A stretch of 14,888 nucleotides of DNA from NCBI GenBank assembly GCA_040507895.1, contig JBEVNX010000197.1:1-14888 (forward strand). Reading direction: 5' to 3'. Source of the stretch: JBEVNX01 sp040507895. GTDB lineage: Bacteria; Desulfobacterota; Binatia; JACPRU01. The position numbers and the translations under genes were made by a program. The notes under the pieces are model-generated. The model saw only the letters and a program-made list of their open reading frames with translations, made no database searches and was not told where the DNA came from. This document shows, piece by piece, positions 13,798 to 14,888 of the stretch (the first letter of the stretch is position 1; each line of letters starts with the position of its first letter).

Positions 13798-14762
13798 GAG
13801 CCCTCCAGTTCGACCGCCTCGGCGGTCCCGAAGTGCTGGAGCTCCGCGAGGTTCCCCGGCCCGATCTTCAGCCAGGCGCGGTCGTCGTGCGGAACCACGT
13901 GATCGCCGTCAACTTCGGCGACCTGTTCTTCATCCGCGGCGAGTACCTCGTGAAGCCGGCGTTTCCCGACGTGCCGGGAATGGAAGCGGCTGGCGTCATC
14001 GACTCCGTCGCGCTGGACGTGCGGGATCTCGCCCCGGGCACGCGCGTCGCCTACATCGGCATGGGCGCGTTCGCCGAGTACACGCGCATCCGCCGCTCGC
14101 GGGTGATGCCGCTCCCCGACGACGTGAGCTTCGAGCAGGCGGCGTCATTTCCGATCGCCGTGCTGACCGCGTGGCATTTGTTGCACACCTGCCACCAGAC
14201 CTCCGCGGGCCAGTGGGTGCTGGTGCACTCGGCCGCCGGCGGCGTCGGCATCGCGGCGGTGCAGATCGCCAAGGCGGCCGGGGCGCGGGTGATCGGCACC
14301 GTCTCGAGCGACGACAAAGTTGATCTCGTGCGCCGCTTCGGCGCCGAGCACGTCGTCAACTATTCGGTCAGCGACTTCGCCGCGGAAGCGCTGCGCCTCA
14401 CCGACGGCCGCGGCGTCGACCTGATCCTCGACGCCGTCGGCAAGCCGACCGTCGAGAAGGGCCTCGGTTGCCTCGCGCTGTTCGGCCACATCATCGTCTA
14501 CGGGGGCGCGGGCGGCGCGGCGCCTGCGATCGAGCCCATGCGTCTGTTTGCCAAATCGCTCAAAGTGAGCGGCTTCGTGGTGCCGATGGTCTACGGCATG
14601 CGGGACGTTCACCGCAGGGGGCTCGAAGCCGTTTTCGCCCTCGCCCGCGAGGGCAAGCTCACCATACCCATCGGCCGGACGTTTAGGCTCGATGAGGCCG
14701 CCGATGCGCTGCGTTTCCTCGCTTCTCGCCGCTCAACCGGCAAGCTTCTGCTACTGCCCTGA
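13794..14762 (+). CDS. zinc-independent MDR oxidoreductase (NADPH:quinone oxidoreductase/enoyl reductase type)
   Basis: 322 residues, the usual length for the quinone-oxidoreductase branch of medium-chain dehydrogenases. The N-terminal catalytic domain begins MRALQFDRLGGPEVLELREV (1-20) and contains VNFGDLFFIRGEY (39-51) and VPGMEAAGVI (60-69). The cysteine-rich structural-zinc loop and the catalytic-zinc ligands of alcohol dehydrogenases are absent. The nucleotide-binding domain has VHSAAGGVGIAAVQIAKAAG (144-163) and then ARVIGTVSS and GAEHVVNY (183-190); the A-A-G-G-V-G loop indicates NADPH use. A KLLLLP C-terminus is typical. The start is GTG 13794, overlapping the CoA-transferase stop by four bases. 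It probably reduces a C=C bond of an enone, quinone or enoyl-CoA formed in the same pathway. ATG alternatives near 13980 would remove the substrate domain. Substrate unknown. Confidence 0.94.
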   Translation: MRALQFDRLGGPEVLELREVPRPDLQPGAVVVRNHVIAVNFGDLFFIRGEYLVKPAFPDVPGMEAAGVIDSVALDVRDLAPGTRVAYIGMGAFAEYTRIRRSRVMPLPDDVSFEQAASFPIAVLTAWHLLHTCHQTSAGQWVLVHSAAGGVGIAAVQIAKAAGARVIGTVSSDDKVDLVRRFGAEHVVNYSVSDFAAEALRLTDGRGVDLILDAVGKPTVEKGLGCLALFGHIIVYGGAGGAAPAIEPMRLFAKSLKVSGFVVPMVYGMRDVHRRGLEAVFALAREGKLTIPIGRTFRLDEAADALRFLASRRSTGKLLLLP

Positions 14763-14888
14763 GATCCGGCGCGCGCTACACGCCGAGCCCTTCACCACGT
14801 AGGGCCCTTGAGCGCCAGAGGTGCCGCTCGCCGGATAGACTGGCGGCGGCTCGCTTGCGAGAAAGTTCGGGCCGCGCAGCCGCGCGGG
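14763..14888 (-). other. right-edge stretch; possible 3' end of a minus-strand gene
   Basis: No gene can be named here. On the minus strand one frame stays open from the right edge and reads about 43 residues, including LRGPNFLASEPPPVYPASG and GPYVVKG, before a TAG that lies inside the end of the MDR gene. It may be the tail of a convergent gene or chance. The octamer ATCCGGCG (14764-14771) is repeated inverted as CGCCGGAT (14829-14836), too far apart for a normal terminator. Confidence 0.2.

Noticed and set aside
14764..14836. Inverted octamers ATCCGGCG and CGCCGGAT as a terminator or element end
   Set aside because: 57 bases separate the arms, there is no T-run and no target duplication or transposase, so chance is the simplest reading.
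1..14888. CRISPR arrays, insertion sequences and tandem repeats
   Set aside because: No regularly spaced repeats, transposase genes or long direct repeats were seen on reading through the window.

Overview
The window is high-GC DNA (roughly two thirds G+C) with tightly packed, often overlapping genes and strong G/C bias at third codon positions. The content is catabolic and accessory: CoA enzymes, mononuclear iron oxygenases and alpha/beta hydrolases, plus a proteobacterial-style RND efflux pump. This fits an environmental, possibly uncultured, Gram-negative bacterium (Proteobacteria-, Myxococcota-, Binatota- or Rokubacteria-like). There is no rRNA, tRNA or taxonomic marker, so the lineage remains inference.

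Region 1 (1-1161, +) is the C-terminal third of an RND/HAE1 efflux pump, cut by the left edge. After 270 gene-free bases comes region 2 (1433-6861, +), an apparent five-gene operon: alpha/beta hydrolase, NicX-like ring-cleaving dioxygenase, second alpha/beta hydrolase, flavoprotein of acyl-CoA dehydrogenase fold without the usual catalytic glutamate, and AMP-forming acyl-CoA ligase. Spacings are 12 bp, a 4-bp overlap, 11 bp and 43 bp. The order suggests hydroxylation, ring opening, hydrolysis and CoA activation of an aromatic, perhaps N-heterocyclic, substrate. This is the best candidate here for an undescribed pathway.

Region 3 (7047-10992, -) is read right to left. It holds a type I phosphodiesterase/alkaline-phosphatase-superfamily protein, a Gfo/Idh/MocA oxidoreductase (GTGA overlap), a VOC-fold protein, and a CmcJ/NvfI-type putative Fe/2-oxoglutarate enzyme (ATGA overlap). 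Divergent from it is a PhyH-family dioxygenase (11161-12018, +).

Region 4 (12019-12588) has no intact gene. It carries an unassigned coding-like tail (12017-12130) and the C-terminal remnant of an MltF-type lytic transglycosylase on the minus strand, readable only by using all three frames in turn. Region 5 (12589-14762, +) is a two-gene unit with a GTGA overlap: a CaiB/BaiF CoA-transferase and a zinc-independent quinone oxidoreductase/enoyl reductase-type MDR enzyme. The last 126 bases hold no gene I can support, though a minus-strand frame is open into the right edge.

No CRISPR array, insertion sequence, RNA gene, riboswitch, attachment site or replication origin was seen.
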